This document shows, in pieces, positions 24,967 to 38,235 of a DNA stretch of 64,000 bases. This stretch comes from Aplectana chamaeleonis (Eukaryota; Nematoda; Chromadorea; Rhabditida; Cosmocercidae): assembly GCA_029168955.1 (NCBI GenBank), contig JAPDOI010000152.1, positions 1,054,001-1,118,000 of the forward strand, read 5' to 3'. How positions within the stretch are numbered: position 1 is the first letter of the stretch; each line of letters begins with the position of its first letter. The position numbers were made by a program, and so were the translations under genes. The notes under the pieces are model-generated. The model was not told the origin of the DNA. It did no database searches and was given only the letters and a program-made list of their open reading frames with translations.

Positions 24967-26441
24967 AGAGGCCGTACGCATACCACTCCCCTGAGGAGAT
25001 CCGTCTCCGCGGGGGGATCATTCCCGCGCGGGGACGCTCGGGGTCGCATCTCATGCACATATCATGTTCGTCCCCCGGGGATGACAGAACGGCAGAGACG
25101 CAGAGGACGCACAGTGAAAGGGAGGAGGGCGCAGGTTATGAGGCGGTCGTTACTGGAGCGCGATTCCTTACAAGTTAGAGGCAGTGTTCACGAAGGAAAA
25201 GTTGGACGTTTTTACGGCTAAAACGTTAGCTTTGGGTACCTCTAAGAAGATTAAGGACGGAAGTGCGACAAAAAACGGCCGGTAAGTGGGTGAAAATCTC
25301 GTGGGCCAGCCAACCCATTGGGCCACTCCGCCCACGTCCTATAACAGTTCCCCTGAATTTGTGGTTAAATGAGCGATGGTTTCCGATCAAAAGCCCCGTT
25401 CTTCCCTTCATTCTCAACGTCTCTCTTTACTCATGTCAGCTCGCACACATCGGCTGCGAAAAACGGGAGTTACAGGCCTCTTACAACTCGTCCACAATGC
25501 TTCTCTAGCTAAATTTTGAGGGGCCATAACTCCGTTTCCAGGAGGTCTTGTACGACTCCAGGGACATCAATTAAATCAGCATGGGACCGTTTTCAAGATA
25601 GGCGGAAAAACAGAGAAACGACTTTAATCGTGAACACTGCCTTGAGGCCTATAATTGCAAATGTTATTGGCGAACGAGATATGGGAGAACCAGGCTTTGA
25701 GAAGATTCCATGATGAGGTTGGATGATTTAGGCTCAGACACTCAGTTTACTTGAGATCGTAAAACACCATTGGCAAGATGGATATTCGTTCTGATTTCCG
25801 AATGAATTATTTTCCTCAGATGGTGTTACCGAATTCCGTAGAGGATAAATGTCTGCATCTTTTGCACCATTTTTAAGATTTCCTATCACTTTTTTCAAAA
25901 ATTCTTTCGTTGTATGAAGCTCTCACACGGCGTTAAAACAGGACGAATGTGAAGTGAGTGGTACGAAAAAAGAATTATACAAAAAATAGAGATGAAAATA
26001 ACAATCTAGTACAAGGTAAAAATTCAGTTCAAACAATTATCGAAATGGCGGCAGGCTTTTCAATGTCTTGAAATTCCGTAATGGGTTTCTGTATAATTAA
26101 TGACTACCCGACAAATGCACGCGCATTAGTAGTGATACTGATCCTGAAATGCTGCCGACGTTCTCCACTCACCAGAAAGCAGACTAATTTACAAAAACTT
26201 CCAATCATCCGTCAAAATTATGACTCAAAATGAGAAATTAATGCGCTCCTTTCGAAAACCGCGCTCCAATCACGTCGTCCCCGAGCAAATTTGTAGGGGG
26301 ACTCATTCCCGCGAATTGTAGGCGGAGCCCGTCCCCGAAACATCGCGGGGAGAGATGTGCGTGCAGAGGATGGTTTGGGACCGCCCCCGTCCCCGCGCGG
26401 GGACGCTCGGGGATAGGTATGCATACGGCCAGAGGGGTCTC
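24967..26441. mobile_element. Possible element bounded by GC-rich inverted ends
   Basis: GGCCGTACGCATACC (about 24967) faces GGTATGCATACGGCC (about 26427), and both ends carry the GC-rich word CGCGCGGGGACGCTCGGGG. The right part has further GGGGACG words (26270-26410). A family A MITE (25175-25645) lies inside. A single element or two independent copies of one GC-rich repeat are both possible. Confidence 0.35.
25175..25645. mobile_element. MITE family A copy 2 (inverted relative to copy 1)
   Basis: The ends read GAGGCAGTGTTCACGA and TCGTGAACACTGCCTT, and the interior matches copy 1 (340-820) when reversed: shared blocks include TTTTCCGCCTATCTTGAAAA and GATCGGAAACCATCGCTC. The TTAA borders have decayed to TTAG/TGAG. 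Length is about 471 bp. Confidence 0.8.
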
Positions 26442-29400
26442 GACCTTCGTGCGCTCGTGACACGACAACAGCATTGACGTGACTTATAACCACCTCCCAG
26501 ACTTCATACTCCGCCCCAAACCAGGGAGGGAAAGCTAGAGAGGCTACTGATATATATCAACAAGGCATAGGACGCCCTATTAGAATGGTGAGATCACACT
26601 TCTGTCTAAGGCAGTCACTGAAGACTGGGATTTGAACAACGTCGTTCCTTCTTTGGCCAGTGCCTTGAAAGCCACACACTTTGTCAAACAATTAGCTTGG
26701 ATAAAAGTGGCGAAGTCGGTAATTGAGACGATTCCGTGTCCTGAGATGTTACATGTGCCTACCCAACTACCACGATGAGAGAATACTTGGATTACAAACG
26801 AGTAGCACACGTCTTGTTATCAACAAGAACGCAAAACAATTATCGAATATGCAAAAATTTAAGGTGTTTGCGGACACAACTATGAGTTTGGTGTTCTAGA
26901 TTGCGATGTGGCTTAGACTGTGTAAGTGACGTGACTGGATACCTGCAGTGACGCGGGGAGAGGAGCAACGCCTCTCGAGACTCTACATTGGCTGACTTGA
27001 TCGGGACAGTTTATACGGTCCAGAAGCAGTAAAACCCAGTGTTCAACTAGTATCGGAAGCCCACTCAGGGCCCTACTGCTTGAATCATAGCTACTCAAAA
27101 AAGTTTTAATGCGAGTTCTCCTGCGATGTCTTCCTTCTTTTCTCAGTTGTTTTTTTAGATTTTTGTAATGAGGAGAATATAATACGGTTAGCCTAAAATT
27201 TGAAAATCTTACTATATGACTAGCGGTTTCTGTTGTGTCAGGAACCCCTGTCACGGTGTCACATTTCTTAGATTCAATTAGAACGGCCATTTCCGGGCAT
27301 AACCTGTAACCCACAGGTCAAAGGGGATCGTAAATTTTTGTTATGAAGAATTTTCAACGAATCGTTCGTAAATCACAAAGACGAAGGCAACACTGTGGAA
27401 ATTCCGAAAATTCGTTGTATTAGAATGTGAGTAGTGTGTTTATTGGAGTGATATTACGGTCTGGAGCTGCGCACATCCGCGCTTGAGACGGTCCCGCCAC
27501 GATAAATTGTGCAGGGATCATTGGCATCTTTTCATTTTTTCCGTGAAAGCAGTCCTGGGAGAAATGCAGCTTAGAAGCTTCTTCAAGTTAAATAGAAATC
27601 ATTACTTGAAATCTCAGGACAGAAAAGTATAGCATTTTCACAAACTATAAAAGAATCTTTGATAAAGGCCGTAACAGGACGAGAGATCGTTACTTCGTCG
27701 AGACCCCTTCAGCGGGCAGCTGGACCCTTTCTGCAAGTGGCGGAGTTGTGGCGGACCATTAACGGCATTCTTGTAGAAATAGTGTGCACGCTTCAATGTC
27801 GGGGAACCATGTGCCGGGGGGGGGGGGTGTGCGCGTCTTCGCGGCGTATTTGCCGGGTTTTTCCTGATTGTAATATATGTGATTTTTTTCAGAAAAGCCA
27901 CACGGTTTGCGGACAAAGCGCCGCGAACCCACCAGCACATGGTTCGCGTACAAAGCCCCGTGAAGCGGCGCTTTGGCCAGTACTATTCATAAAAAGTAAG
28001 CACGATTCCCGGACGTACTGCCTAGGCCTGTAGAAAAGCAGGAGTATCGATGTCATCCGTTCCGGAAAGTTCATAAGACGCAGAACTTTCGCTCGATATT
28101 TACCTGCATTTGAGGAATCCCATAACCATACAAAAAAGTGAATTTGACTCAAGATTCGTTGCGTAGAGCCGGAAAGCGTGTGCAGACTAGGAGAAGTGGT
28201 CAGTACGGAGGGAGTCTTCGAAATGGGAACTTCATCAGTATTTGATCAGAATACGCTCAACTGCACTTGGTTGGGTGTTCGAAATGAACTCTTTGGAGGA
28301 GAATTTGCAGAATACTGCAGCATGTGGGGCGGGTGGAGAATGAAATTTGCAACGCAACCAGAATGGATGGCGCTCTTTCCAACTAGCAGTCCATACATCT
28401 GAAATGAGACCTGTTCTTCTTGGACTTGCGAAATAAGTTTACGAACTCATATTAATTTGAGGGGGTCAGAGAAAATTTTTCTTTTGGAGGGTTTTGGAGG
28501 GGAAAACGAATAAATCCGGCCTTGTCCTTACCTCGTGTCGTACCCTGACAAGGGGTAACCGTGCCGGACCCCGTGTTCCCAACACAATTATCATCGTGTT
28601 GCGTGCAGCGACAGCGGCTGTCCGCAAGTGCGGAGCGGAATTTGCACCCATAACGAGAGTAGGTGCATATATGAGAACAGCTGATCAGACAAACAATATG
28701 GCGCGATATGATTCGTAAGGATAGGGCTGGTTATTCAAAGGAATGCGCGATCCCACTTTATTGTCAACACAAAAAACTCATCGCACGACCATCATCCCAA
28801 ATCCATACGTTAGTAACCATATCAAAAAGCTTTAGTGGGGTCTCAAACACGAGTCCGTGAGCTGCGCCAGGTAGGCTGCCCAAATGGCGAGCGCGGCGGA
28901 AATCCAGTGCGTCCATCTTGTTGCTATCTCCAGGGGGCCACAGTAAACATGCTCTACCGAGAACGGAAACGCGAGCGACGGGATATCGTCAGCAACAGCT
29001 GTGAAGGACGAAAAGCTGAGTTGGAGCAATTCGTCGACCAAAGTTTCATGGTGGAACTTTGCACGATATCAGGCACCTCCAGGCTCAGGCGTACGGTGTG
29101 ACGATCACAGAGGGGGGCCGCAGCCTTAGGCGCCGGGTGGGGCGCGGGCCCCTAGTCGGTCATCATGCCAAGAATTTCCCTCCTACCGTACCAAGCAGAT
29201 TTTTTCGCAGAAACAGCGATTTGCGGCAATTTTGCGCGCACAAAGCGCCGCATAGCTCTGACTCGTTTCAGAGTCCTACGAATTCAATTTTGGTGCCATT
29301 TTTGAGCAGCTTTCAACGGGTTCACTGACAGGAACATGGAAATTCTGGCTTTGCAACTCCCCACAGACTTCGAATGAATCCTTAGAAGCCCGTCAATTTC

Positions 29401-29909
29401 GTTCTTTCTCGAAAGCAGGCTCCACCGCAGGGGCCCATTTCACCACTTTGTTGTCCGTAGTTAGTTAAAAAAAGTACGGTACGAAGATACACGCCATTGA
29501 ATCGAACAGTGAAATTATCGCACGAATTACGTCTTTCCCAAACCATCGTATAAGTGAGGAAGCAGGTCGAAAACTGTGAAACGGACGTCAGATTCGTCTC
29601 CAACGTCCTGAATAGCACCCCTAGGCAAGATTTCAGCCAAATCTGAGATACTGGCCAAAGATCGGAAAACCGCTATCGTGACTTGGACGACTGGAGAGGT
29701 CGAAAAAATATTTTTTTCTAGATCGGGCTGCTGTAGTGTTTATTTTGGAGAAAACCTTCGAAAAAGCTGTCGGCCGATTCCCAGGTCGATCCGACATCTT
29801 TTAGCCGATTACGGCCGGTGTGACGTGACCTATAACGTCCGTTTTTGCTGAAGAATCGTTCGGAAGCATTGATCGGAAGAGACCACTCAAATTGGATCAC
29901 AGTAGAAGA
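26442..29909. other. Unassigned sequence
   Basis: No gene recognised. There is a G run at about 27819-27827. A 75-codon frame at 28178-28402 has a protein-like composition (Trp/Cys-rich) but no partner exon or motif I know. A 133-codon minus frame at 27314-26913 is also featureless. Confidence 0.4.
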
Positions 29910-29990
29910 GATCCTCCTCCCCCTCCTCCAGCTTTGGACCCGATGCGAGATGAGCCGCATCGGATCCAAAGCTGGAGGAGGGGGGGGGAC
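29910..29990. repeat. Near-perfect hairpin, about 80 bp
   Basis: CTCCTCCAGCTTTGGACCC (about 29924) pairs with its inverted counterpart (about 29960), around a loop of about 10 bases. The G/C-rich outer stem includes a G run at 29979-29987. Confidence 0.75.
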
Positions 29991-32159
29991 CTCTCACGGG
30001 CCAATCACACCGCTACGCCTTACCCTGGACACCGCTCGGTAGTGATTTTCAGTAACTATCAACAAAAAATTGTTATCACCCGTGAGTCTCCTTGAGATAA
30101 GCAGAAAACTCGACTGAAACATCGGGTTCACTAAGCTCAACTGTCAAAGCTTTTGTGTGCTACACACAAAAGCACACGCGATAAGTAAAGGAAATTACTT
30201 TTTAACCTTTTACAAAGGACGTCTCTTTTTCTTTTAAATTTGTTTAATCTCTTTCCTTTTACCATATATTCATGCGAGAATAAATATATAATTTTAGACT
30301 GCAGAAATGTTGATGAAGGAGAGCATCTAGGTCCAATCAGATAGATCTTCCTTTCTAGTGAACTACGGATCTGCTGTCATATTTGTATTTTAGAGAGTTA
30401 CATAAAGCGCAGCAAAACTAGAGCGTTTACGATTCTCTTTTGATCCAACATTTTTCGAGGATTTTTTTTCAAAAATTACAGTTTTTACCACTTGAGATAC
30501 CGCGAGTTCCATGGCTAATCGGCGCAATCAGACAGAGCTCCTTGGGCAATCAATTTAGTGAGTTTCAAAACAGGAGTTTCGTTGTGAACAAGCAAGTTCA
30601 AAGGAAAGATAGGGTGCTCAATGCTTGCCCACCACTATTATAACTTGTTCTAAAAACGGCTATTCCAGCAACAATTAAAAGCAATCTTGTTTTTTTGAAG
30701 TTACAACACAAATTCGAGTCCATGGTGTGGGTGGGCAGTGTGAACACTCGGCCTCTCAAGTGCGGAATATATTTTCAAATTCGAGGTAATATTTTTAGAT
30801 GAGGCTATTTCCGCACAGGAAGGTCATGAAAAAATCGGAACCCGTGTCACTTGTGCGCCATCAAGAAACCTTCAAATCTGTTATGTAGCACTGCGAGAAA
30901 ACAATCGGAGCATTTTTCAGAGGCCAATGATTCAACACAATGGGGAATTTCTTAGCGAAAGTTTGTCCCCATGATATGATTTGCAGCAGAACAACCTGGA
31001 TACGATTCTCGCAAAAAGCTTCTAAGGAAAAACGAATACTTGGCCTTGTCAAGTAGAACGAATATTCGAAAAATCAAGTAATCAAACTTTCCGAATAAAT
31101 CGAATATTCGGAAAACCGAATAACTTCGTTCTTAAAGAAAAAAAAACGAGTATTCAAAGAAAAACAAAGTTTTTTGATTTTCCAAATCTACAGAAGGCTT
31201 GAAGAAAAATATTCTGGCATTCTAAATGAATTGATTGCCCGAATATTCTTCGGACCAAAGTATCTGTATCCTAAAAATTCTTTGATCCGCTCACAAGTCT
31301 ATTGGATATTGCAAATCGCCTGATTGCACATGATACTCGAGACGCTGAAGACGCCTAGGTACATGGATTTTGAAATTGATAAGCAAGATTAAATTTCTTC
31401 TTATTGTTCGCCTCTACAGTTATTCAAGAACTATCTGCTCAATCCATTTATAGCAACTAATCTCCCCATCATCGATCAAGGGCAAGTGGCAGCAGTTGAT
31501 CAGAATGATATATCCTTATAACAAAGTTGTCTTGTAACAGCTGTCGCCATGGAGAACTGGTACCAGCCTAACACGCTAATCGCTTGGTGGGTAGCTTTTG
31601 TTCGCTTTGTCTTCACTTACAACTGATCTACTACAAATTTACGCAAGGCCCAGGGACTGGGAGAAAGGTATTTCTTGGTTTTTTTTTTAATTTGCGCAGT
31701 TTCAAAAAGGCGAAATTCAATCTAAATCCAGGACTTCATTCCATAGGGCTGAAGAGGCTCCTTGAGGTCTCCCCATACGAGAACATTTCACTGAGCCAGA
31801 AAATTTTACCACCTTGCCCGAAATCGGGATAGGTTTTAGACAAGCAGGGGCGAGTCGCCCAGCAATAGCTAGGCTCGTTGCCCTAACTTGAAAGCGCGCA
31901 GACGATCCCAATTTTTCGCTCTCTGCGCTGCGTTTGGAAACAGAGAAGTTTATGAATAAATCTGTGGATCCTACCGAGTCAGGGTCGGAACCGTTCTGGA
32001 AAGAATGAGGCAAGAATCGTACCAGAACCATTTGCTCCTCAATAGCCCGTCTATTTTCTTGGGATCGTATGCGCAAATGAGACATTTTCGAGGAACAGCT
32101 TTCAAGCTTCCGAGTTGCGTTTGATACGATCCTCAGGTGAGGTACATTGCGTTTTCTAA
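29991..32159. other. Unassigned sequence
   Basis: AT-rich. A short perfect hairpin lies at about 30147-30172 (TTTTGTGTG / CACACAAAA), and scattered AATATTCG words occur at 31050-31260. No gene recognised. The 183-codon minus frame 32268-31717 starts inside a dispersed repeat and is probably chance. Confidence 0.4.
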
Positions 32160-32625
32160 TTCTCCAATTGTTTTCTTTTTTTGTTAGCAATTGAAACAAC
32201 ACGACAAGAAAAGCAAAAAAAAAATGGACAGAACGCGACAAGAAATGAAAAAGAAAACGAAAACTCACAGAACAAAACCAAAGATTTTTGCTCCATTATT
32301 TTGTTTTTGTAATTAAAACAAAAGCTAGACAACAGAGCAAAAAAAGTTCAAATAACTTTCAGGACCTCGCAATCGCTGTGATACCAATTTGACCAAGGAA
32401 AGTGCGCGGCTGAGAAAAAACGCAGCGAATTTCGAACTGAAAAATAACTCGGAACGAAGATCTTGTTCTATTATTTTGTCTCTCTAATTAAAACAGACAC
32501 AAAACAATGAAGCAAGAAACAATGTTTCTGTCAGCCTACAAGCGTCATTCAATAAAACCAGAAACCTGGAGGCTCTGGTTGGTGTAAAGTCGTTGACAGC
32601 TATTTGAACTCGATCTTACCCTTCA
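32160..32625 (+). repeat. Dispersed direct repeat, copy 1
   Basis: About 450 bp aligning in the same orientation with 35455-35870. Shared landmarks are TTTTTGTAATTAAAACA, CAAATAACT followed by CAGGACCT/CAAGACCTTGCG, TTAAAACAGACACAAAACAA and TTGACAGCTATTT. Moderately diverged and non-coding. Confidence 0.7.
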
Positions 32626-33172
32626 CACAAATGAGTGCCACAGTTCCAGCACTCATAAACAGCGGCCGACGTCGGAGCGAATAATTCGTTGAGTAAGAGT
32701 GGAGCTCACGAAACGCTTAGCTCTTGTTGGCAATGGTCTCGTCTTGGCCATGGTTAACCTTATTACGGTTGCCCTCGTTCGCATGGAAACTGATCGGCAA
32801 CAAACCATGACCAGAAGCAGATTAAGGTCTTGTAAGTTCCAGCTCAGTGGCCGGATTCACCAACTTTAAACGCATGGGTCGAGGTGAGTTTTACCCATAT
32901 TTCTGCACATTCCAATGCTTGACACCCCCACCTCAAAATCCTTGTTATCCTTAACTCATGGGTTTATCTGTGAAGAATCCGTCCACAGATCACCGGTCGC
33001 TTATCCACGCTAAATTAAAAATGTAATCTGAATCACATGAAACTAGGGGCATGTTTTGACGCAGCGGATTTGATGATCCTCAATCTGAACTTTCAAACCT
33101 TGTGCTTTAGCACAATCTTAGCACAGGTAAACCAGATTTTTCATAGAGATTTGAAAAGCGACCGGTGGTTTT

Positions 33173-33515
33173 AGGCGGCGTTCAGGGTTTTCGCGGCGCA
33201 ATGCGATGGCACATGTCATTTCGGCGCCCACATCGCGTAGCGTGGGAATACAGGTGTGAACCGAACACAAAACGATTGCACTCAATTACGTGCGTACGCA
33301 GTTGCTCGTGCACAAAAATCGCCAACGCACATCGTCAATCGCGTCGCGTTGCGGGGTGACGTAAAGGACGTTGGAGAAACGCCATGTGACATGCCGAATT
33401 TAGGCGGGCTGCGTCTGCTTACTGCGGCCACCTAGCAATAGCGCGACACGACGTCGCTCGATCAAAACACAGGCTGAGTCAGCTTCGGGCTGAAGGCGAA
33501 CTCTGAACGCCGCCT
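33173..33515. mobile_element. TIR element, about 343 bp
   Basis: AGGCGGCGTTCAG at the left end is inverted as CTGAACGCCGCCT at the right end, with an adjacent GTTTTCGC / GCGAACT continuation. The interior is CpG-rich and non-coding. Confidence 0.7.
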
Positions 33516-34119
33516 CAAATTTGAAACTAGCCAACCTCGGTCCTATCGAGAGTTGTGGCATAGAGCATCGACGGTGAAAGTCGTCGATGCCTCCACAATA
33601 GCAGAGAATAGGCAGTCCCTAGAGCTGTTGAACTTCCACTGGAAAGAAATTAATAAAATCCTGGGTGAAGCCCCGAACAAAAACAGCGGAAAGAATTAGA
33701 TTAAAGAAGGCTGGGCAGCTGAACACATCATTTTAGAAGTGGTCCAGGCATATTGCAAAAGTTCTCTCCAGAAACCCTGAACAATCTTTAACAAATGGTG
33801 GGTTGAAATGGCGTGTTGAGAGCAAGCAAATAATGCAGAGTCAATCCGAAATTCGTTGGGGAAGTACAGGGTTTTCTGATAGCCTTTAATCATTGAAGGT
33901 AGACATTTGGCGATCGTTTTCGAAATCACCGTGAAATGCTCCGTCAAATGTAACTCGAACTTCAACGCGCGCGCACCAACACAAATTTTTCAATCTCCGC
34001 ATATCTTTTTGGAAGCGGAGTGTTTTATTCCTAGCTTTTTCTATTTTAATGCAATTTTTTCTGTTTCCATTTCCACTGCAAATAGCGTTGTTATGGGCCA
34101 TTGTTGTACCCCACGACAA

Positions 34120-34195
34120 ACCTGTCGCGGTCGCTTTTCTCGGTTTTCACAATTCAGGCATAACATCCCCTTTCGAGGCAGCGACCGCGACAGGT
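34120..34195. repeat. Hairpin with 16-bp perfect arms
   Basis: ACCTGTCGCGGTCGCT at 34120-34135 is exactly inverted at 34180-34195. A third copy of the CCTGTCGCGGT core occurs at about 34275 in direct orientation. Confidence 0.7.
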
Positions 34196-34506
34196 ACTGC
34201 AAAGTGTTCCTACCGCAGCATTTTTGTACTGCATGGACCTGGTCCCGACACAATTCGTAACAGTTGACCGCACCTGTCGCGGTAGCAAGGTCTCGGTATA
34301 ACAATGACCATACTGTGTTTGCGGACTGTACGGAACACTAAAAAATCCTTGCGAACTTCTTAGATCGAGTTTTAATCCTAGCCGTCAGAAGCTTTGAATA
34401 GCTCGTCTCATCAGGATCCTCAATTAGTTTCCCGATCCGGTAACGAGTTGAAGAGGGGCGCCTATTCATTCTGACCAAAACCTACGAGCACCGTTGTAGC
34501 TTCAAG

Positions 34507-34928
34507 TAAGGCGCTTTTCATACCCTACAACGTCAGTGCCGCACGCGCGTCATGCGCGAGCGTGGCGTTAGAGTATGGATATTTTCTTCGCGCGAAACGC
34601 GCGTGTTGCTTTTGCGGAGAAAATATGAATACTCCAGCGGCGACGCCATGGCGAAGCGAAAAAGAGTGGGTCTCAAGTTTTCAGAACCAGCAAATTTTGT
34701 AGACGCGTTCTTCATCACGATTGCAGAGGCTAGTAATGAAACTAATATGTAGTCGTGAAACGGAATGAAATCGATGATGAATTAATAGTGAAAATGAGGA
34801 AAAATCGTTACGGCTGTTGCCACCATGGCGGAGTGGCGTTACGCGTGGGGGTAGCGTCAGGTCATTCATACTCCAATGTCACGCACGCGCGTGTCGCGCT
34901 GGCGTTGAGGAGTATCAATAGCGCCTTA
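34507..34928. mobile_element. TIR element, about 422 bp, TA-flanked
   Basis: The left end TAAGGCGCTTTTCATAC and the right end GTATCAATAGCGCCTTA are inverted repeats. Similarity continues inward through AACGYCAG and CACGCGCG words. TA at both outer edges fits a TA target duplication. No transposase is present. Confidence 0.7.
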
Positions 34929-35157
34929 GCCTATTTTCAAACGCTGCATGTTACGGGAAAGCGCTCGACTTGTAGTCTAATCGGAGCAATTAAACCCAAT
35001 CTCAGTTCCGTCATTAGTACATCCGTAAAGTATCTTGATTTTCGACCCAGTAGCTGAAGCCCTAAAACTCGAAATCGGATGGGCCAATCCACCTTATGAC
35101 AATAATCGACAAGTGATGGACAGGGAGAACTGTTGGCCGTACCCCGCTCACGCACCA

Positions 35158-35278
35158 GTGGCCGTATTCATGAAACTATGGGAGACTCCCGGGAAGGTTT
35201 TTAGAACAAGCCTATGTATGCGTCCGGCGGACTTTGAACCCTTCAAGGGAACTGCCGTAGTTTCATGAATACGGCCAC
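35158..35278. mobile_element. 121-bp TIR element
   Basis: The outermost 21 bases at each end are exact reverse complements (GTGGCCGTATTCATGAAACT is the first 20). The interior of about 80 bp does not fold. Non-coding. Confidence 0.75.
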
Positions 35279-35454
35279 GTGAAAACTAAGTCGGGAAGAA
35301 AGCGCCACCTTCCAAGATCGTATGGCAAGACGGAAAGTTCTGGGAACTGTAGCCGATGGTGGCCAGAAAACGGAAACAACTATTGTTTCCCGTTTTTTAC
35401 AGGCAAGAGATTATTCGTAAAGATGGTGATTAAACGAAAAGATGATTCTTTCCG

Positions 35455-35870
35455 GAACAACACGACAGAATGAATGAAAAAAAAACGAATAAAACGCGCG
35501 GCAATAAAAGAAAGAAGTAAAAACGGAATTCAACAAAACAGAAACAAAATTTTTCGTTAAATTTTTCTGTTTTTGTAATCAAAAGAAAAGCAAAAAGTTG
35601 GAACACAAAGCTCAAATAACTATCAAGACCTTGCGATTTCTGTGATCCCAAAACGGCATAGGACAGTGCGTGGCTGAGAATTAAACGTAGCAAACTTCGA
35701 GCAGAAAAACAGGAATCCAAACAAAAGTTTTGTTCTATTGTTTTGCCTTTGTAATTAAAACAGACACAAAACAATAAAGCAAATGAGAAAAGCTAAGATA
35801 TTCTCTCCTCAACCACAAATCTGAATCTTCTGATTTGTGCTTGGTCTTTGACAGCTATTTAAACTCAACT
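35455..35870 (+). repeat. Dispersed direct repeat, copy 2
   Basis: Second copy of the family at 32160-32625, about 3.3 kb downstream in the same orientation. Confidence 0.7.
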
Positions 35871-36920
35871 GGGACCATTCCCACAATAAGTGAGATATTC
35901 GGAGCACTGCCGTAGAACGCTCGATTTGTGGCGCATGCAGCCTGTCCTAGGACGGCGAGTGATTAACGGTGATTATATCGACAATATTTATTGGCAGCCG
36001 GTTCAGCTACGATGCCGGCCATGCATGTGCGTGATAGATTTTTTTCGTTAGCGTTTAGTCGTGCAACCGACCAAAACCCTCGTTAGTCGTTAGTCATTAA
36101 AAAAATCTAGGCTTCAAAATTAAGCAGGGTTCAGGCAGGAAAAAAGCCTTCATGAATAGAAAAAGAAGGAAGGTATGAAGAGATGTGTTTTCCAAAACAT
36201 TCATGATCATTGAACACACAGAACATTCATCGCTAGAGAAGTTAGTTCAAACTGAAAACCCAGATATACATAATTGAAAATATGAACGAAAGCCTAATAC
36301 GAATATGAATGAAAAAGGTGTGCTTGTCGATTTTTGCTTTTTTTTCGATTAGAAAAGAAGCAATATGGGAAACCGAGGAAAAAAAGAAGCTATCCGTGCC
36401 ATAAGGAATTGAGCCAAGGACGAAGTCGCCAAAATCAGGTGTGTTTCCATAGCAAGGAAGCGCTTCATAAGATGAGCCTCTTCCAATTCTTACCTTACAT
36501 ACAAGAAGACAGAAGAGATGGACGTCAAATGACAGGAATTCATACCAGTAAATCAATACATCGCTGACGGGCAAACGATAATGAAATACACAGGAAGTTA
36601 TTTCAAACTCGAAACGGAGTCAGGGCATATATCGTCCGTGTCTTTCAAATAGGAAGCCGCACTCGGCAATCGAGCGGGAAATCTTTTGGTCGATAGCCAT
36701 CTGCCCTTGATTTTCCCGCGCGCGGATTTTCCCGCCAGGCAACGTCGCGGCTTCAACTCCCAGACATTGTAAATGAACTCTGGGTTATCACAAAAGGCCC
36801 GAACAGCGTTGGATCTAAGCTCGGCACGGCATTATCATGAACCGCGATATTGATTGATCGACGCGATTAATCGATAAGGCGGTTCACCTCGAGGCCGGGG
36901 TTTTGTGATTTCGCAATTTC

Positions 36921-37135
36921 CTCAGACGTTCGCTGTTGTCTACAGGACGTCGATCCGCCCAGAACGAGTCACCGCTGGCGAACAGGCAGCTCTACGCGGG
37001 GTCGTCCCAGTGTGCTGTTGAGCAGGGGGCGACGGGCTGTTAAACAGCCCATCGACCGGCAATCCCGCCGAGTGCCTTAAATCGACGCAGACCGAGTTGT
37101 TGTCCACAGGACGTCAATTCGGGATGTCTACGGCT
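36921..37135. repeat. TGTCTACAG-box region, copy 1
   Basis: A 28-base block at 36921-36948 is inverted with one mismatch at 40685-40712. Further TTGTCCACAGGACG and GGGATGTCTACGG words follow, plus a GGGGGCGACGGGC word shared with the 40.6-kb region. This may be one end of an element of about 3.8 kb, or a scattered repeat. Confidence 0.5.
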
Positions 37136-37799
37136 GCGCAGGTCGATGGGCTGTTCTACAGTACATTCGCGGGAGGGGCGGTGGCAGCGTCCATCAATCG
37201 ATGTATCACGAAGATCGTGTCGTCCAAGTTCTCATTTTCGGTTATGTGAGATTTGCAATTCGTCTTATTGTTTGATGCTCTAGACTTCTATGGTAATTCT
37301 TCTCTTTTTTTTAATTATAAGAGATCTGTGATTCGTTTTTTAATAACGTCTTCCCGTGGAAGGGGTGTTGGTGGCATGCCGAGAGATGCACCTTGCGGCG
37401 TTCCCTGTGATGGACGGGAAGGTTTCCGTGGTTTACGGAGCTTTCAGCAACTGCCTTCGTAGGCAGATTTTGATTTTTTCCATCCCTTTATGTGTGTCAT
37501 TTGCGTCATTTTTAGTTGTTTGTCAGGAATCTCTGATCACTCGGGGGTGTTCATTTACCATGATTCCTATCCATGTTGTCAATACTCGAGGAAAGATAAA
37601 TGTAGCGAGATGAAAAAAATTGTAGATTTAAAAAAAATAAGCGTAGTTAGCCGATATCACTTTTCTGGTTAACAAGGGAAGCCGTTTTAGCGTAGTCCGG
37701 GATCAGCGAAATGGAGTACCTTGCGAGCTTGAAAATTTGCCGCATTCAGTGCGTGTCGAATATGTATCCAACTCGAGTGACTACTCCCATTGAAAAAAT

Positions 37800-38235
37800 G
37801 TATTGCAGGGACACGTGCTCCAAAAAGCAGCGCGTGCTGCAAAATTTTGCCGTAGGAGCACGTGTTGCAAAATTTAATCGCAGGAGCACGTGCTGCAAGC
37901 TAGTCCAGCGTTATCGTAGCTGCACATAGGCACGCGACGCGCCCGGCACACCGACATGCAACTCGGCCAGCTCGTCGAGCACTATCTGGGGCCGCGATTG
38001 GTTGGACAAGGTCTCCAGCGGCTGGGCAAGCAAAGCACCGCAAACTAGTGTAATTGAACCATCGAGGCTGCCGGCATCTGTGTCCCTCCTCAAGAGTTTT
38101 TCGCATTCTTTCCATTTTTGGGAAATCCTTTTTTCATCGAGTTGAATGTGTATCGTGCACGTATTCAAAGTTTTATTTGTCGGGGCACGTGCTGTAATCT
38201 GAAACACTATAAGAGCACGTGCCCCCTAGCAGCAC
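37800..38235. repeat. Cluster of AGCACGTGCTGCAA boxes
   Basis: At least six copies of a palindromic GCACGTGC core occur with GGAG/GGGG and TGCAA edges, near 37812, 37857, 37884, 38176, 38212 and in degenerate form nearby. Some are inverted. No gene here. Confidence 0.6.

Noticed and set aside
28178..28402. 75-codon frame with protein-like composition
   Set aside because: No family resemblance and no acceptor or donor that builds a gene model.
31717..32268. 183-codon minus-strand frame
   Set aside because: Begins inside a dispersed AT-rich repeat, has unusual composition and no recognisable domain or splice partners.
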